Shown here piece after piece: positions 53,360 to 61,904 of a DNA stretch of 64,000 bases. This DNA comes from an uncultured Muribaculaceae bacterium. GTDB lineage: Bacteria; Bacteroidota; Bacteroidia; Bacteroidales; Muribaculaceae. The DNA lies in contig CAJUJB010000004.1 of the NCBI GenBank assembly GCA_910586595.1, positions 1 to 64,000 on the forward strand. Direction: 5' to 3'. Position 1 is the first letter of the stretch; every line of letters starts with the position of its first letter. The notes under the pieces are model-generated. The model had not been told where the DNA came from, did not search any database, and saw only the letters and a program-made list of their open reading frames with translations. The position numbers and the translations under genes were made by a program.

Positions 53360-54427
53360 ATGTATAAGTTAGAGCAGTTATATAAAGAGTGGAAGGCTCT
53401 CTTCCCGATTAGTGATCGGAAACGATATTTATTAAGCCGCCGTTTCTCAGTTGACTATAACTTCAATAGTAATCATATTGAAGGGAACACACTGACTTAT
53501 GGACAGACTGAACTGTTGCTAATGTTCGGTAAAGTAACAGGAGAGGGTGACCTGAAGGACTATGTTGACATGAAGGCAAGCGAGGTTGGAATGTTTTTGA
53601 TGCAACAGGAAGCAAATATAAAGGAACAGCCCATGACTCAAAATTTCATACGCCAGCTGCACAAAACTATATTAAGAGAGGATTACACTGTTTACCGTAC
53701 ATTGCCCGGAGGTATGATAACGAGTTATGTGGTTCATGCTGGTCAATACAAGACTCGCCCCAATAGCGTTATAACAAGATATGGCAACCGCTTTGAATAT
53801 GCATCACCCGAGGAAACTCCCGCACTGATGGCAGACTTAGTTGAGTGGTATAACGAAGCTGAGGCTTCCGAAGAATATTCACCCGTCGAGCTTTCCGCAT
53901 TGTTTCACTATCGTTATATTCGCATTCATCCATTTGAGGATGGTAACGGGAGAATCGCCCGCCTATTAGTAAACTATATTTTGGCACGGCATAACTGGCC
54001 AATGATTGTAGTGCGCAGCCGTGTAAAACAAGACTATCTAGAGGCATTGCATCAATCAGATATTGAAATCGGCAATACTCCTTCAGATGGTGCGCACGCA
54101 ACAATACCACAGATTCGCAAATTCCTGCGTTTCTTCAAATCAATTGTAGCCGAAGAGCTGAAATTCACTATTGACTTTTTATCGGAGACTTCTGCAAAAG
54201 TTTGGTGGTATGACGGTCAGAGGCTTGTATTCCGAAGCGAATCTACTCCCCTACTTCTTAATGCGATGAATGACAACCCAGATATCACAATCGAGTGTTT
54301 AGCACAAAAGGCATCTATCTCTGTTGCCGCTGTCAACAAGCAATTGCGTCAACTTACAAAACGAGGTTATATCCAACGTAGTGAAAAGGACGGCAGTTGG
54401 CATGTCTTCGCATCACAATCCATATAA
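53360..54427 (+). CDS. Fic family protein (AMPylase) with built-in inhibitory helix and winged-helix C terminus
   Basis: A 355-residue protein. The Fic core (about 100-210) has the catalytic motif H190-P-F-E-D-G-N-G-R198. An N-terminal inhibitory motif (S/T)xxxE(G/N) is present as S37-NHI-E41-G42, so it is a class II Fic whose ATP site is blocked by its own helix. Residues about 285-355 form a winged-helix-like domain (ITIECLAQKASISVAAVNKQL, TKRGYIQR). Fic enzymes AMPylate protein hydroxyl groups; the target is unknown. The DNA is AT-richer than its neighbours, suggesting transfer. Confidence 0.88.
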   Translation: MYKLEQLYKEWKALFPISDRKRYLLSRRFSVDYNFNSNHIEGNTLTYGQTELLLMFGKVTGEGDLKDYVDMKASEVGMFLMQQEANIKEQPMTQNFIRQLHKTILREDYTVYRTLPGGMITSYVVHAGQYKTRPNSVITRYGNRFEYASPEETPALMADLVEWYNEAEASEEYSPVELSALFHYRYIRIHPFEDGNGRIARLLVNYILARHNWPMIVVRSRVKQDYLEALHQSDIEIGNTPSDGAHATIPQIRKFLRFFKSIVAEELKFTIDFLSETSAKVWWYDGQRLVFRSESTPLLLNAMNDNPDITIECLAQKASISVAAVNKQLRQLTKRGYIQRSEKDGSWHVFASQSI

Positions 54428-54443
54428 TCTTAACTATTATCCT

Positions 54444-54495
54444 CAGATCCAGTACCTCGACAGTACATACCGAACATTATGTACCTTCAGATCTG
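54444..54495 (+). other. Nested inverted repeats downstream of the Fic gene
   Basis: CAGATC (54444-54449) pairs with GATCTG (54490-54495), and GTACATA (54463-54469) pairs with TATGTAC (54478-54484). This could be a terminator-like fold or the edge of an inserted segment. TACCTTCAG at 54482-54490 repeats the TACCTTCAG at 53332-53340 upstream of the Fic gene. The gap 54428-54591 holds no gene. Confidence 0.35.
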
Positions 54496-54552
54496 TCAAC
54501 GAAGTGTAGAAAGAAATTAGCCTGTCCTTACGCAGGTTTCACAAAAATACAG

Positions 54553-54560
54553 TAATTTTG
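54553..54560 (+). promoter_or_regulatory. -7 box TAATTTTG for the PH-domain gene
   Basis: TAATTTTG lies 31 bases before the ATG at 54592. No canonical -33 element is seen. Confidence 0.5.
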
Positions 54561-54591
54561 TGACAAAACATACAACTGATGATAAATACTA

Positions 54592-55068
54592 ATGCCTATG
54601 AAATCGAGAGTTGATCTAAGTATCTTATCCTTTATACTCACCGTAATCGTTATGGGAGTATTTTTGTGCGGAGTAGTTGCCACCTATGGCAGCAATAAAT
54701 TTATCATCACATGTGCGCTGGTTATCATAGCACTCACCGGAAGCATGATATACGCGCCCATATCAATCCGGGCGAATGACAAAGTTGTCGAAGTGGTGAG
54801 CCCCTTCAAGGCACATACCATACCGATGAGCCGCATAGTGAGTGTCGAACGTTTCAACCCTACCATGGGTGCCAAGCGTATATTGGGCTCCGGTGGCTTC
54901 ATGGGTTACTGGGGCATCTTCCGGGAAGGGGATGTAGGTCGGTACACGGCATACTACGGCAAAGCTTCCGACTGCTTCATGCTCCGCCTCGACAATGGAG
55001 ACCAGTATGTTCTTGGCTGCCGTCGCTCTGACGAGATGATTGAATATATCCGCTCGCAGATAAGCTGA
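54592..55068 (+). CDS. Small membrane protein with bacterial PH (bPH) domain
   Basis: A 158-residue protein with two N-terminal membrane helices (about 10-30 and 35-55), then a PH-like domain (about 58-155: KVVEVVSPFKAHTIPMSRIVSVER, DCFMLRLDNGDQYVLGC) ending in a helix (SDEMIEYIRSQI). This is the common bacterial PH layout. No function is known for most such proteins. It is followed by a bidirectional terminator shared with hflX. Confidence 0.75.
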   Translation: MPMKSRVDLSILSFILTVIVMGVFLCGVVATYGSNKFIITCALVIIALTGSMIYAPISIRANDKVVEVVSPFKAHTIPMSRIVSVERFNPTMGAKRILGSGGFMGYWGIFREGDVGRYTAYYGKASDCFMLRLDNGDQYVLGCRRSDEMIEYIRSQIS

Positions 55069-55087
55069 GCCCCCTCCTTAAATATCA

Positions 55088-55131
55088 CAATCCCCCGCAG
55101 CACGGCTCAAATACCGGGCTGCGGGGGATTG
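55088..55131. terminator. Bidirectional terminator between the PH-domain gene and hflX
   Basis: CAATCCCCCGCAGC (55088-55101) pairs perfectly with GCTGCGGGGGATTG (55118-55131) over a 16-base loop; it lies between converging stops. Confidence 0.85.
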
Positions 55132-55154
55132 ACTTCTATATAGCAAGAGTTTAC

Positions 55155-56378
55155 TTACTCTTCCTCATAAGTCTGATAGAGAAGATCGTTGTACGGGAAA
55201 CGCGACAGATGGATTTCGCGCGCCATACGGTACAGCCGGTCTTTAAGCTCGTCGATATTAGTGCCTTTCTTTGCTGAGATAAACACGCAATTCTGATTCA
55301 TACGTGCCATCCAGGAGTCCTTAAGCTCGTCGAGTGTAATGTTGCAACGTTCTTTCGGAGTAAGGTCATCTTCATCTTTAGGCTTGCAAGTAAAGGCATC
55401 TATTTTATTGAACACAAGCAAAGTCGGCTTCTCTGCGCCGTTGCAGACCTCGCGCAGTGTGCGGTTCACCACCTCTATCTGTTCCTCGAAGTTGGGATGG
55501 GAAATATCCACCACATGCACCAGGATGTCGGCCTCGCGCACCTCGTCGAGTGTTGATTTGAACGAGTCGACAAGATGGGTAGGTAATTTACGTATAAATC
55601 CTACGGTGTCGGAGAGGAGGAAGGGCAGATTGTCAATCACAACCTTGCGGACCGTGGTGTCGAGAGTCGCAAAAAGTTTATTCTCAGCGAATACATCGCT
55701 CTTGCTCAGGAGATTCATAAGAGTCGACTTGCCCACATTGGTATAACCCACGAGGGCCACACGGGTAAGCTTGCCACGGTTCTTGCGCTGCACAGCCTTC
55801 TGGCGGTCGATAGCCTTCAGTTCTTCTTTCAGACGCGATATTTTGTCGAGGATAATACGGCGGTCAGTCTCAATCTGAGTCTCACCAGGGCCACGCATAC
55901 CGATACCACCACGCTGTCGCTCAAGGTGAGTCCACATTCGAGTCAGACGCGGCAGCAGATACTGATATTGAGCAAGCTCGACCTGAGTCTTTGCGGTTGC
56001 GGTCTGGGCACGTTTTGCAAAAATGTCAAGGATGAGGTTCGTACGGTCAAGGATTTTCACACCGAGCTCACGCTCGATGTTGAGCACCTGCTTGGTAGAG
56101 AGGTCATCATCAAAGATGACCATCGATATATCGCCGTCATCATCGATAAATTTCTTTATTTCTTCCAGCTTACCTTTGCCGACGAATGTGCGCGGATTAG
56201 GATAATCGAGGCGCTGGGTAAAAATTTTCACGGCATGTGCGCCTGCTGTATCAGCAAGGAAGGCAAGTTCGGCAAGATACTCAGCAGAGCGAGCATCGTC
56301 CTGCTGAGGAGTGACGAGGCCTACGAGTATCGAGCGCTCGGGAGTGGCGGATAAGGAGATTTTAGACTTTTCAATCAT
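55155..56378 (-). CDS. hflX: Ribosome-associated GTPase HflX
   Basis: HflX binds and splits stalled 70S ribosomes, mainly under stress. The 407-residue product has the HflX N-terminal domain (ERSILVGLVTPQQDD; FVGKGKLEEIKKF), a coiled linker with RGGIGMRGPGETQIE, and the G domain (about 205-370) with ALVGYTNVGKSTL, DTVGFIRKLP and FNKID. It starts 6 bases after the acyl-CoA synthetase stop, so the two share a transcript. Confidence 0.95.
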   Translation of the reverse strand: MIEKSKISLSATPERSILVGLVTPQQDDARSAEYLAELAFLADTAGAHAVKIFTQRLDYPNPRTFVGKGKLEEIKKFIDDDGDISMVIFDDDLSTKQVLNIERELGVKILDRTNLILDIFAKRAQTATAKTQVELAQYQYLLPRLTRMWTHLERQRGGIGMRGPGETQIETDRRIILDKISRLKEELKAIDRQKAVQRKNRGKLTRVALVGYTNVGKSTLMNLLSKSDVFAENKLFATLDTTVRKVVIDNLPFLLSDTVGFIRKLPTHLVDSFKSTLDEVREADILVHVVDISHPNFEEQIEVVNRTLREVCNGAEKPTLLVFNKIDAFTCKPKDEDDLTPKERCNITLDELKDSWMARMNQNCVFISAKKGTNIDELKDRLYRMAREIHLSRFPYNDLLYQTYEEE

Positions 56379-56384
56379 AACAGA

Positions 56385-58196
56385 TCAGCAATACATTGCT
56401 TCAATTTCGTTGGCGTAAAGAGAGTTTATCACCGGCCTACGTATCTTCAGGGTGTTGGTGAGCTCGCCTGTCTCAATAGAAAATTCTCGCGGCAGGAGGG
56501 TGAAGCGCTTGATTTTCTCAAAGCCGGCAAGCCCTTTCTGCATACGCTCGATGCGCTCGGCTATGAATTTGCGTATCTCGGAGTTCTGCACCAGATCTTC
56601 AATCGAGTCGAAGGTTATACCCTTCTTCTGGGCATATTCCTTAAGCGCACCGAAGGCCGGGATGATTATGGCCGTAACATATTTACGCTGGTCACCGATG
56701 ACGGCAACCTGCTCGATATACCTATCCTCTCCAAGGCGGCTTTCGATTGCCTGAGGGGCGATATACTTGCCGTTGCTGGTCTTGAAGAGGTCTTTGATAC
56801 GCTCTGTAAGCACCAGCGACCCACTGTGGTCGAAAAGACCTGCGTCGCCGGTGCGGAACCAGCCATCAGCTGTAAAGACCTTGGCATTCTCCTCGGGGCG
56901 GTTGTGGTAGCCTCTCATCACGGTGGGGCCTTTGACGAGAATCTCGTTATTCTCCCCTATCTTGACCTGCACCCCGGGCAGAGGGTTGCCCACGCTGCCG
57001 ATGACATAGTCTACGTCGGGATAGAAACTTACCGTGGCTGTGGTCTCGGAGAGGCCATAACCTACAACTATATTCAAGCCGATAGCCTTCAGAAATTCCA
57101 CAATATTACCTGAGATGGGAGCTCCAGCGGTGGGGAAGAAGCGGCCGTTATCCATACCAATCACATGGCGGACTTTCGCGAATATCTTCTTGTCATAGAA
57201 CCGGTATTCCATCTCGAGCAGTTTCGGCACTTCGAGGCCAAGACGTTTGTACTCCAGATTCCTCTTGGCACCAACCTTGAGAGCCCGCTGCACCATTACC
57301 TTCTGGATGCCTTTCATGCCTGCGATTTTTTCCTGCACAGCTGTATAGACCTTCTCCCAGAAACGAGGAACGCTGCACATACATGTAGGCTTGGCCAGAG
57401 GTATGGCTTCCTGGATCTCTTTCGGATTGGAATTTATATATACGTGCATACCCATCGAGAGGCAGAAGTATGTCCAGGCCTTCTCGAAGATATGGCTGAG
57501 CGGCAGGAAACACACCGAGGTATCGGCATCCGAAAGTTGAGTAAGCATCTCGCGGTGCTTGTCTAGGGCTGCCGTGAAGCAACTGTGTGTCAACACAGCA
57601 CCTTTGGGTTCTCCGGTCGTTCCGGAGGTATAAATAAGGGTTGCGACATCGTCGGGAGTAGCCTCGGCTGTGCGTATATCCACATCAGCCATGCAGTCGG
57701 GCGATGCTACGGAGCCAAGCTCCAACACCTCCGAAAAACGGAGCGAGACCGTATCGTCGTTGTCGAACTCTATATCAGGATCAATCGCTATAATTTTTTT
57801 CAGCCGAGGACACTGGGGCATGACAGAGCGCACAGCCCTGTATAAAGCCTGTGAGCCGACCACTATGGCCTGCGCGCCGGCGTCGTTGACAATAAATTGA
57901 ATCTGTTCGGGGCTTGAGGTGGCATATATCGACACGGGCACCGCACGGTTGCGGTAACATGCGAAGTCGGTGATTAATATTTCCGGGCAATTATGGGCTA
58001 CAACGGCCACCATCTCGCCGGGCTGAATGCCGAGTATCTCGAGGGCATAGGCCATGCGGTCGACGTCGCGACGAAATTCACCCCATGAGGTGGCAACACA
58101 TTTTTTCCCGGCCACATCAATGCGGCTGTAGGCTGCCCGCCCGGGGCCGTAGGCTTTCTCTTGAAGGCGTATCAGATCGGTGAGTGTATTCTGCAT
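56385..58196 (-). CDS. Long-chain acyl-CoA synthetase (AMP-binding)
   Basis: A 603-residue enzyme that activates fatty acids to acyl-CoA through an acyl-AMP. Motifs are LIYTSGTTGEPKGAVLTH (P-loop), VGYGLSETTATVSFYP, DGWFRTGDAG and FKTSNGKYIAPQ with the C-terminal lysine. It belongs to the FadD/AMP-dependent long-chain group common in Bacteroidota. The promoter is divergent from the DUF4491 gene; the product gene is followed by hflX 6 bases later. Confidence 0.93.
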   Translation of the reverse strand: MQNTLTDLIRLQEKAYGPGRAAYSRIDVAGKKCVATSWGEFRRDVDRMAYALEILGIQPGEMVAVVAHNCPEILITDFACYRNRAVPVSIYATSSPEQIQFIVNDAGAQAIVVGSQALYRAVRSVMPQCPRLKKIIAIDPDIEFDNDDTVSLRFSEVLELGSVASPDCMADVDIRTAEATPDDVATLIYTSGTTGEPKGAVLTHSCFTAALDKHREMLTQLSDADTSVCFLPLSHIFEKAWTYFCLSMGMHVYINSNPKEIQEAIPLAKPTCMCSVPRFWEKVYTAVQEKIAGMKGIQKVMVQRALKVGAKRNLEYKRLGLEVPKLLEMEYRFYDKKIFAKVRHVIGMDNGRFFPTAGAPISGNIVEFLKAIGLNIVVGYGLSETTATVSFYPDVDYVIGSVGNPLPGVQVKIGENNEILVKGPTVMRGYHNRPEENAKVFTADGWFRTGDAGLFDHSGSLVLTERIKDLFKTSNGKYIAPQAIESRLGEDRYIEQVAVIGDQRKYVTAIIIPAFGALKEYAQKKGITFDSIEDLVQNSEIRKFIAERIERMQKGLAGFEKIKRFTLLPREFSIETGELTNTLKIRRPVINSLYANEIEAMYC

Positions 58197-58224
58197 CTTG
58201 AGTTGTTTCTACGTGAATAAAGTG

Positions 58225-58232
58225 CAAAGGTA
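58225..58232 (-). promoter_or_regulatory. -7 box TACCTTTG for the acyl-CoA synthetase-hflX operon
   Basis: TACCTTTG on the minus strand would start transcription near 58220, about 24 bases before the ATG. A weak ATTG (58259-58256) lies 23 bases upstream. Confidence 0.5.
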
Positions 58233-58248
58233 CGGCCTTTGCATTTCA

Positions 58249-58322
58249 TTATTAACAATTTGGGTTGTAAAAATGACGTAGCGTTAACATATCTTGCCAA
58301 CTGCGGCAAAAATTGTTAATAA
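58249..58322. repeat. Widely spaced 13-bp inverted repeat in a divergent promoter region
   Basis: TTATTAACAATTT (58249-58261) and AAATTGTTAATAA (58310-58322) are exact reverse complements 48 bases apart. A GTTAAC palindrome lies between them at 58283-58288. They sit between the two divergent start sites, as paired operator sites would. Confidence 0.55.
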
Positions 58323-58358
58323 AACCTAAGCCATTATGTGGGCGCCTCACACATGCTG

Positions 58359-58366
58359 TATCTTTG
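58359..58366 (+). promoter_or_regulatory. -7 box TATCTTTG four bases before the DUF4491 ATG
   Basis: TATCTTTG, then CATC, then the ATG at 58371. The expected start site coincides with the start codon, implying a leaderless mRNA. Confidence 0.5.
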
Positions 58367-58370
58367 CATC

Positions 58371-58703
58371 ATGATAAGCGAACTTTTCAGCCAATGGCAT
58401 ATAAGCGGGCTCGTGGTCGGGCTCTCCACCTTCCTGATAATCGGTTTCTTCCACCCCATAGTCATCAAGAGTGAATATCACTTCGGCGTGCGCTGCTGGT
58501 GGTGGTTCCTTCTGGCCGGAATAGCCATGTGCCTTCTGTCGGTATGGGTCGACAATGAAATATTATCGATTCTCGCCGGGGTGGTGGCATTCTCTTCATT
58601 CTGGTCAATCAAGGAAATTTTCGAGCAACGCGAACGCGTGCTTAAAGGCTGGTTCCCGATGAACCCCAAGCGCAAGCACGAATACTGCCCCGAAAATCGC
58701 TGA
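58371..58703 (+). CDS. DUF4491 family small membrane protein
   Basis: A 110-residue protein with three hydrophobic helices (about 8-28, 42-60, 65-85) and a charged tail (EQRERVLKGWFPMNPKRKHE). The segment FLIIGFFHPIVIKSEYHFG is the family hallmark of DUF4491 in Bacteroidales. Function unknown. The ATG at 58371 is chosen over an in-frame GTG at 58338 because the promoter box lies between them. It converges on the methyltransferase gene with an 8-base gap. Confidence 0.82.
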   Translation: MISELFSQWHISGLVVGLSTFLIIGFFHPIVIKSEYHFGVRCWWWFLLAGIAMCLLSVWVDNEILSILAGVVAFSSFWSIKEIFEQRERVLKGWFPMNPKRKHEYCPENR

Positions 58704-58711
58704 GACTTAGC

Positions 58712-59509
58712 TCAACGCACTCTCAACTGCCAGAAAGCCACAGCTGAGGCGGCCGCTACATTGAGTGAGTCGACGCCGTGGGCCATAGGTATGCATGCCA
58801 CATAGTCGGCTCCATGGATGGCGTTATCAGCCAGACCATCGCCTTCCGTACCGAGCACAATGGCCAGCTTAGGCTCCCGCATAAGCAACTCGTCGTCGAT
58901 GGCTACCGAGTCATCGCGCAAAGCCATGGCCAGAGTCTTGAAGCCATGCTCATGCAGGGCTGCGTAGCCTCCTTCGAGCCAAGTCCACGGCACAAGAAAT
59001 ATCGTACCCATCGACACACGCACAGCGCGCCGGTTGAGCGGGTCGCACGAAGTGGGAGTCAACAGCACGGCATCAATGCCAAGCGCAGCCGCAGAGCGGA
59101 AAATAGCCCCGATATTCGTGGTGTCGACCACACTGTCGATTACAGCAACTCTTCTGGCATCCTTAAGCACCTCAGCAAGCGATGGAGCTTCGGGGCGGCG
59201 CATGGCACACAATACTCCGCGCGTAAGCGTATATCCTGTCAGACTTGCCAGCAACTCGCGCGAGCCGGTATAAACCGGGATGTCGGGGCAACGCGCTATA
59301 ATATCAGCTGCGTCGCCGCCAATATGCCGTTCTTCACACAGCAGCGCCACAGGCACCATGCCTGCATCAAGAGCCACTTTAATCACTTTAGGACTTTCGG
59401 CAATGAATATTCCGCGTGACGGATCGAGCCGGTTGCGCAACTGCGCCTCGGTTAGCGTGGAGAAAATTTCTATGCCCGGATGGGCGAGACTGTCGATGTG
59501 GATAATCAT
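58712..59509 (-). CDS. SPOUT/TrmH family RNA 2'-O-methyltransferase
   Basis: A 265-residue enzyme with an N-terminal substrate-binding domain and a C-terminal SpoU knot (about 118-262). Motifs are DTTNIGAIFRSAAALGIDAVLL (motif 1), LAIVLGTEGDGL (motif 2) and IPMAHGVDSLNVAAASAVAFW (motif 3), which form the SAM-binding trefoil knot. It methylates ribose in rRNA or tRNA; the site is unknown. Confidence 0.92.
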   Translation of the reverse strand: MIIHIDSLAHPGIEIFSTLTEAQLRNRLDPSRGIFIAESPKVIKVALDAGMVPVALLCEERHIGGDAADIIARCPDIPVYTGSRELLASLTGYTLTRGVLCAMRRPEAPSLAEVLKDARRVAVIDSVVDTTNIGAIFRSAAALGIDAVLLTPTSCDPLNRRAVRVSMGTIFLVPWTWLEGGYAALHEHGFKTLAMALRDDSVAIDDELLMREPKLAIVLGTEGDGLADNAIHGADYVACIPMAHGVDSLNVAAASAVAFWQLRVR

Positions 59510-59513
59510 GGCG

Positions 59514-59521
59514 CAAAAGTA
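59514..59521 (-). promoter_or_regulatory. -7 box TACTTTTG four bases before the methyltransferase ATG
   Basis: On the minus strand TACTTTTG, then CGCC, then the ATG at 59509. The spacing equals that of the DUF4491 gene and predicts a leaderless or nearly leaderless mRNA. Confidence 0.5.
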
Positions 59522-59547
59522 ATAATTATTTTCGGTAAATATGCAAC

Positions 59548-59582
59548 GCGGGGCTCATCCATAGCTTGGACAAGCCCCGCGC
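59548..59582 (-). terminator. Terminator of the sigma factor gene
   Basis: CGCGGGGCT (59548-59556) pairs with AGCCCCGCG (59574-59582); on the minus strand the stem is followed by an AT-rich run. It lies 22 bases after the stop. Confidence 0.75.
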
Positions 59583-59604
59583 TGTATACTTAAGATGTGG
59601 GTGA

Positions 59605-60465
59605 TCAAGAACCGAGATACGATTTGAGCAGACGGCTCTTCTGGCCTTTGAGACGACGGATAGCCTTCTCCTTGATCTGACGCACACGCTCACGCGTGAG
59701 GTCGAATTTAGCGCCGATTTCCTCAAGAGTCATCTCCTGGCAACCGATGCCGAAGAACATCTTAAGAATCTCGCGCTCGCGTTCATGGAGCTGACGTAGT
59801 GCACGGTCAACCTCATTGGAGAGTGACTCCTGGTTGAGGGCGGCGTCGGCCATAGGGCTGTCGTCGTTTGTAAGTACATCGAGAAGGCTGTTGTCCTCAC
59901 CTTCAACAAAGGGGGCGTCCACCGAGATGTGACGGCCAGAAACCTTGAGTGTGTCGGCAATTTTCTCTACCGGAACGTCGAGGGTTTCAGCAAGCTCCTC
60001 AGGAGAGGGGCGGCGTTCGTTCTCCTGCTCGAATTTAGAGAGGGCTTTGCCAATCTTATTGAGCGATCCTACCTGGTTGAGGGGGAGGCGGACAATACGG
60101 CTCTGCTCTGCAAGAGCCTGCAGAATCGACTGGCGAATCCACCACACGGCATAAGAAATGAATTTGAAACCACGCGTTTCGTCGAATTTACGTGCGGCCT
60201 TAATCAGACCGAGATTGCCTTCGTTGATAAGGTCGGGAAGCGAGAGACCCTGATTCTGGTACTGCTTGGCCACCGACACAACGAAGCGGAGGTTGGCACG
60301 GGTAAGTTTTTCGAGAGCTGCTTGGTCACCTTGACGAATGCGCTGAGCCAGTTCTACCTCCTCTTCTACAGAGATAAGTTCTTCACGACCTATTTCCTGG
60401 AGGTACTTGTCGAGCGACGCGCTTTCGCGATTAGTAATTGATTTGGTGATTTTTAGTTGTCTCAT
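59605..60465 (-). CDS. rpoD: Primary RNA polymerase sigma factor (sigma-70/SigA type)
   Basis: A 286-residue sigma factor. It is short, as in Bacteroidota, where the large N-terminal region 1.1 is absent. Region 1.2 ([18 protein letters not shown]), region 2 ([40 protein letters not shown]), region 3 and region 4 ([24 protein letters not shown]) are complete. It reads the TTTG/TAnnTTTG promoters seen through this window. The gene is monocistronic. Confidence 0.97.
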   Translation of the reverse strand: MRQLKITKSITNRESASLDKYLQEIGREELISVEEEVELAQRIRQGDQAALEKLTRANLRFVVSVAKQYQNQGLSLPDLINEGNLGLIKAARKFDETRGFKFISYAVWWIRQSILQALAEQSRIVRLPLNQVGSLNKIGKALSKFEQENERRPSPEELAETLDVPVEKIADTLKVSGRHISVDAPFVEGEDNSLLDVLTNDDSPMADAALNQESLSNEVDRALRQLHEREREILKMFFGIGCQEMTLEEIGAKFDLTRERVRQIKEKAIRRLKGQKSRLLKSYLGS

Positions 60466-60502
60466 TTCTCTTTTATGAACCGATTAAGTTGCAATTAGCG
60501 TG

Positions 60503-60510
60503 CAAAGTTA
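60503..60510 (-). promoter_or_regulatory. -7 box TAACTTTG for the sigma factor gene
   Basis: TAACTTTG followed by C on the minus strand, about 37 bases before the ATG. No clear -33 motif. Confidence 0.5.
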
Positions 60511-60603
60511 CAAAATATTTTTTATATAGGCGTAATTATTCGCCCATTAAATGAGGAGAGAGGCTTTGCAGCTTGTGTGCGAAGCCCCGGTATGGTAGAG
60601 ATA

Positions 60604-60641
60604 ACGTCTTTCCGCCCCGGGATGTTGGGGGCGGAAGACGC
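60604..60641 (-). terminator. Terminator after the ABC exporter genes
   Basis: CGTCTTTCCGCCCC pairs with GGGGCGGAAGACG with one bulged T, directly after the permease stop at 60642. The U-tract is weak. Confidence 0.65.
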
Positions 60642-61904
60642 TTATTTATATCTGGCCCAGCGGATAATCTCGACGAACGACGGTTTTTTGCCGTACATGA
60701 AGATACCCACTCGGTAAATCTTGGCGCATATCCATATCAGACCGACGAAGCTCACATACAGGAGCACCAGCGAGAGGGCTATCTCCCAGAAGGGAACCCC
60801 GAAAGGCAGACGGCTCATCATGGCCATCGGAGAGGTGAAGGGGAATATGGAGATCCAGAATGCCATGGTAGAGTCGGGATTCTGGATTACCGACATAGAT
60901 GCCACGATGCCGATAATCACAGGCATGGTGGCAACTGTAGAGAGTTGCGATGCATCCTGGACGTTATCTACTGCCGACCCTATGGCTGCATATATGGCCG
61001 AGTAGAAAAGATAACCTCCGATGAAGAACAGAATCATGTAGATGAACAGCGATGCCACATAGCCGAAGTCGCTCAGCTGGGCTATCGCGCCGAAAATCTC
61101 AGCATCGGCATCTGCCGAAGGAATAGATGCAAGCATAGGCATGAGCCATGCAGAAGAGGCCCCGAGGAGAACAGCCCATATAAGTATCTGCGTGATGGCC
61201 ACAAGACCGATGCCCATAATCTTTCCAAGCATCAGCGACGATGGCTTCACCGACGATACCACAATCTCAAGCACGCGGTTGTTCTTCTCTTCTATGATGC
61301 TGTTCATCACCATCGATCCGTAGATGAGGATAAACATGTAGAGCAGCATATCCATCATCAGCGCAATGACATATGACAGAGCTGAAGACGTGCCGGTGTC
61401 CTCCTCCTTATCGATGCGGATGGTCGGATAGCTCAGCTCGATTTCCACGTCTTCAAGAATCTGCTTGATATTGGGAATATTGTACGACTCAAGCCGGATA
61501 TCCTCTATGGCACTCTCGAGTTGAGAAGATATGTAAGCATCGGTAACCATGGCTGGCGCACCACGGTAATACAGCTGTATGGATCCATTAGGATTCTCGA
61601 TAGCCTTCTGGCCTATGACAAGAATGGCCTCTATATCCTGGTCGGCACGTGCGCTGTCGAGAGGCTGGGTATAGCTCTTGAAGGTCACAGCATCACCGTT
61701 ATGCAGCCGCGATGCAATTTTGCCCGTATCATCTATCACTACCACGGTCTTAGTCTCCGGCGTATCGAAGATCATTATGGCAGCCGGTGCGAACATGAGG
61801 GCTATCATCAGCACAGGCACAAGAATAGTGCTTATGATGAAGCTCTTGCGCTTTACGCGCTCAAGATATTCGCGCGAAATAATTATCTGTAGAGCGGAGT
61901 TCAT
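60642..61904 (-). CDS. ABC transporter permease (ABC-2/NatB type)
   Basis: A 420-residue membrane protein: one N-terminal helix (about 20-45), a large extracytoplasmic domain (about 50-170), then five or more helices (for example VIALMMDMLLYMFILIYGSMV and LLGASSAWLMPMLASI). EEKNNRVLEIVVSSVKP is the ABC-2/NatB coupling segment. It overlaps its ATPase gene by 4 bases. The exported substrate is unknown. Confidence 0.9.
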   Translation of the reverse strand: MNSALQIIISREYLERVKRKSFIISTILVPVLMIALMFAPAAIMIFDTPETKTVVVIDDTGKIASRLHNGDAVTFKSYTQPLDSARADQDIEAILVIGQKAIENPNGSIQLYYRGAPAMVTDAYISSQLESAIEDIRLESYNIPNIKQILEDVEIELSYPTIRIDKEEDTGTSSALSYVIALMMDMLLYMFILIYGSMVMNSIIEEKNNRVLEIVVSSVKPSSLMLGKIMGIGLVAITQILIWAVLLGASSAWLMPMLASIPSADADAEIFGAIAQLSDFGYVASLFIYMILFFIGGYLFYSAIYAAIGSAVDNVQDASQLSTVATMPVIIGIVASMSVIQNPDSTMAFWISIFPFTSPMAMMSRLPFGVPFWEIALSLVLLYVSFVGLIWICAKIYRVGIFMYGKKPSFVEIIRWARYK

